DNA of 7,235 nt, from NCBI GenBank assembly GCA_007131435.1, contig SLQM01000237.1:1-7235 (forward strand). Reading direction: 5' to 3'. The DNA comes from Syntrophomonadaceae bacterium. GTDB lineage: Bacteria; Bacillota; Dethiobacteria; DTU022. A program made the position numbers and the translations under genes. Every line of letters starts with the position of its first letter. The stretch's first letter is position 1. Positions 5,669-7,235 of the stretch are shown piece by piece. The notes beneath the pieces are model-generated. The model did no database searches. It had not been told where the DNA came from and was given only the letters and a program-made list of their open reading frames with translations.

Positions 5669-6843
5669 TCTTCACTGCAATGGTTTCCCGACTGCTGAAC
5701 AGGCAAAATCAGGCTAAAAGTGCTGCCTTTTCCTACGGTTGTATCAAGATCTATCAGGCCGCCATGGGCCTGGGCAATGCCCAGGCTTACAGAAAGCCCC
5801 AGGCCTGTTCCCTTGCCGCTCTGCTTGGTCGTGTAAAAGGGGTTAAAAATCTGGGATATGTGTTCCTGTTCAATACCGTACCCGGTGTCGGATATATCAA
5901 CAATAGCGTAATTACCGTCGGGATGCTGCCTTGTTTCAATGGTTACGGTACCCTTTTCGCCATTATTTTCATTCCTCATTCTTTCCTCCACGGCATCTTT
6001 TGCATTGAGCAGCAGGTTGACTATGATCTGCTCCAACCCGTTAGCGCTTCCGGATAGAACAGGCATTTTTTCATCCAGCCTGACAACCAGGTCAATGCTG
6101 CTTTTTTCTATCTGGTAAGCGGCAAGCGCCAGGGCGCTTTCTACCACCTTGTTCAAGTCCACTTCTTCAAAAGTAAATTCATCCTGCCGTGAAAAAGTAA
6201 GCAGGTTCTTTATTATTCGCTGGCAGCGTATACCGCTTGTATGAATATCTTTAATCAGCTGGTACTGCGGGTCTTCCGGTGAAGTTTCTCGCAGCAGCAG
6301 CTGAGAGTTTCCAACTATAGCGGTAAGCGGGCTGTTTAGCTCGTGGGCGACACCTGCCGACATTTCTCCCATTGATACAAGCTTGATTGAATCAACCAGG
6401 CGGGTAACGTCCTTAGCGTAATATGTAACTCCGTAAGGCTGATTGTCTTCGGTGAAGGCAGGGTAGGCAAAAATGTCGAGAACACGGTTATAACGGGTTC
6501 TTGTTTGCAGGTAAGAAGTTTTTTGTGAATTTAGAACCTGGTCAGCTATACAGGGTGTGCACTTTTCATCCCTGCCGTAGAAGAGCTTGTAACATTTTGA
6601 ACCAATAATTTCATCTTCCTGCATGGTGAAGAAATCAACGGCCGCCTGGTTTACCCTCTGTATTTCGTAGTTCTGGTTAATAAAGACCAGTAGGTCGGTG
6701 ACAGCAGAAAATGTTACCTCCCATTCCCTTTTTATCTCCAGCAGTTCATTAATTTTTTCCTTCAGGGCCACGTAGTAGGATCGTTTTGAACTGTGAACCC
6801 CGGTCAGTTTTTCAATGAGCCTCTTCTTGCTCTGGATAACCAC
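5665..6843 (-). CDS. Soluble PAS-domain sensor histidine kinase
   Basis: Predicted cytosolic sensor kinase and likely phosphodonor of the adjacent NtrC-type regulator. The 392-residue protein shows no membrane segment or signal peptide. Residues 1-42 are charged and helical in character. A PAS domain follows (about 42-148) with Cys84, Cys95 and Cys98 in a KCYKLF-GRDEKCTPC pattern seen in many PAS sensors of anaerobes. The dimerisation/phosphotransfer helix carries H167 in VAHELNSPL. The ATPase domain has the N-box NLLLNAKDAV (N280), G1 DTGYGI (319-324) and G2 GKGTGLGL (343-350). The GTG start at 6843 is supported by GGAGG spaced 9 bp upstream. Its first base is the last base of the upstream adh stop codon (TAGTG), suggesting translational coupling. 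The signal sensed is not known; the cysteines suggest a redox, metal or cofactor input but this is inference. Confidence 0.93.
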   Translation of the reverse strand: MVIQSKKRLIEKLTGVHSSKRSYYVALKEKINELLEIKREWEVTFSAVTDLLVFINQNYEIQRVNQAAVDFFTMQEDEIIGSKCYKLFYGRDEKCTPCIADQVLNSQKTSYLQTRTRYNRVLDIFAYPAFTEDNQPYGVTYYAKDVTRLVDSIKLVSMGEMSAGVAHELNSPLTAIVGNSQLLLRETSPEDPQYQLIKDIHTSGIRCQRIIKNLLTFSRQDEFTFEEVDLNKVVESALALAAYQIEKSSIDLVVRLDEKMPVLSGSANGLEQIIVNLLLNAKDAVEERMRNENNGEKGTVTIETRQHPDGNYAIVDISDTGYGIEQEHISQIFNPFYTTKQSGKGTGLGLSVSLGIAQAHGGLIDLDTTVGKGSTFSLILPVQQSGNHCSEE

Positions 6844-7235
6844 TATTTAACACCTCCCTGTGCTTTTAGGGCTGAGCGGAATATGTTCATTATGTCTTCT
6901 TCATCGGCGTCCCTGGGGTTGGTGATGAAACAGGCATCATGGATGGCATTGCGGCTAAGCTCGGGGATTGAGTCCTCCGGCAAGCCCAGGTCGGCCAGGC
7001 CGGACGGGATACCCAGGTCACCTGACAGTTCCTGAACCAGGGTTATTGCCATCTCAGCCTTTTCACGCGTGGAAAGGTCGTTGGTCTGCGCACCCATCGC
7101 TTTGGCAATTTCAGCGTACTTGTCTACACAGGCAATTAAGTTAAACTTCATCACGTAAGGCAGTAAAACGGCGCTGATTGTCCCGATAGGGAGATCTAAA
7201 AGGCCGCCTACCTGGTGGGTCATTGCATGGGTTAA
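6843..7235 (-). CDS. Iron-type alcohol dehydrogenase, C-terminal part (5' end outside window)
   Basis: Group III (iron-containing) alcohol dehydrogenases reduce aldehydes or oxidise alcohols with NAD(P)(H). The visible 130 residues are the helical metal-binding C-terminal domain: LTHAMTHQVGG, then LLPYVMKFNLIA, a GIPSGLADLG segment, and the typical ending DACFITNPRDADEEDIMNIFRSA. The coding frame is open through the right edge, so the true start and cofactor-binding domain are not seen; an internal ATG at 7223 is not the start. H3 and H7 of the fragment match the conserved HxxxH (His263 and His267 of Escherichia coli FucO). The last metal ligand, FucO His277 in a PHG motif, is replaced by Ile17 (ATC at 7187-7185). 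The stop codon overlaps the kinase start by one base, so both are probably in one operon. Family assignment is firm; substrate is unknown. Confidence 0.92.
   Translation of the reverse strand, partial: LTHAMTHQVGGLLDLPIGTISAVLLPYVMKFNLIACVDKYAEIAKAMGAQTNDLSTREKAEMAITLVQELSGDLGIPSGLADLGLPEDSIPELSRNAIHDACFITNPRDADEEDIMNIFRSALKAQGGVK

Noticed and set aside
5680..6057. A 125-codon plus-strand ORF inside the histidine kinase gene
   Set aside because: It is antisense to the conserved ATPase domain and has no recognisable motifs.
6793..7035. An 80-codon plus-strand ORF across the adh-kinase junction
   Set aside because: It is antisense to two well-supported coding regions that are themselves coupled at this junction.

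Overview
The window reads as chromosome of an endospore-forming, probably anaerobic, low-to-mid GC Firmicute of the clostridial kind. The left half has the conserved Gram-positive order spoVG-glmU-prs-ctc(rplY)-pth, all on the plus strand. A sigma-H-like promoter in front of spoVG fits a sporulating host. The right half, on the minus strand, holds an iron-type alcohol dehydrogenase (cut by the window edge), a soluble PAS sensor histidine kinase and a sigma-54-dependent response regulator. I cannot name the genus from the sequence alone.

Layout. Positions 1-190 are AT-rich leader with two candidate promoters (sigma-A-like and sigma-H-like) and a 9-bp inverted repeat. Next come spoVG (191-475), a shortened glmU (556-1545), prs (TTG start at 1669), rplY/ctc with an acidic tail (2677-3372), a strong intrinsic terminator (3422-3451) and pth (3536-4102). 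The convergent regulator gene ends only 8 bp from pth. Reading leftwards from the right edge, the order is adh' (7235-6843), histidine kinase (6843-5665) and response regulator (5604-4111). The first two overlap by one base; the last two are 60 bp apart. No gene-free stretch exceeds 300 bp.

How the genes relate. The left cluster joins cell-wall precursor supply (UDP-GlcNAc), PRPP synthesis, 5S-rRNA-binding ribosomal protein L25 and recycling of peptidyl-tRNA, led by the regulator SpoVG. The right cluster looks like one transcription unit in which a cytosolic, cysteine-containing PAS kinase phosphorylates an NtrC-type activator. Its proximity suggests control of alcohol/aldehyde metabolism through sigma-54, but the target promoter is not in the window.

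Most notable points: (1) GlmU keeps an intact uridylyltransferase domain but stops just where the acetyltransferase active site should begin, with no room downstream for the missing part. (2) The Fe-ADH fragment has Ile where the family normally has the last metal-binding His. (3) The regions before glmU and rplY share an almost identical 12-bp segment that combines a -10 box with the start of a hairpin next to the ribosome-binding site. I did not find a clearly new defence or mobile system; the window is mostly core genes plus one unassigned sensory operon.
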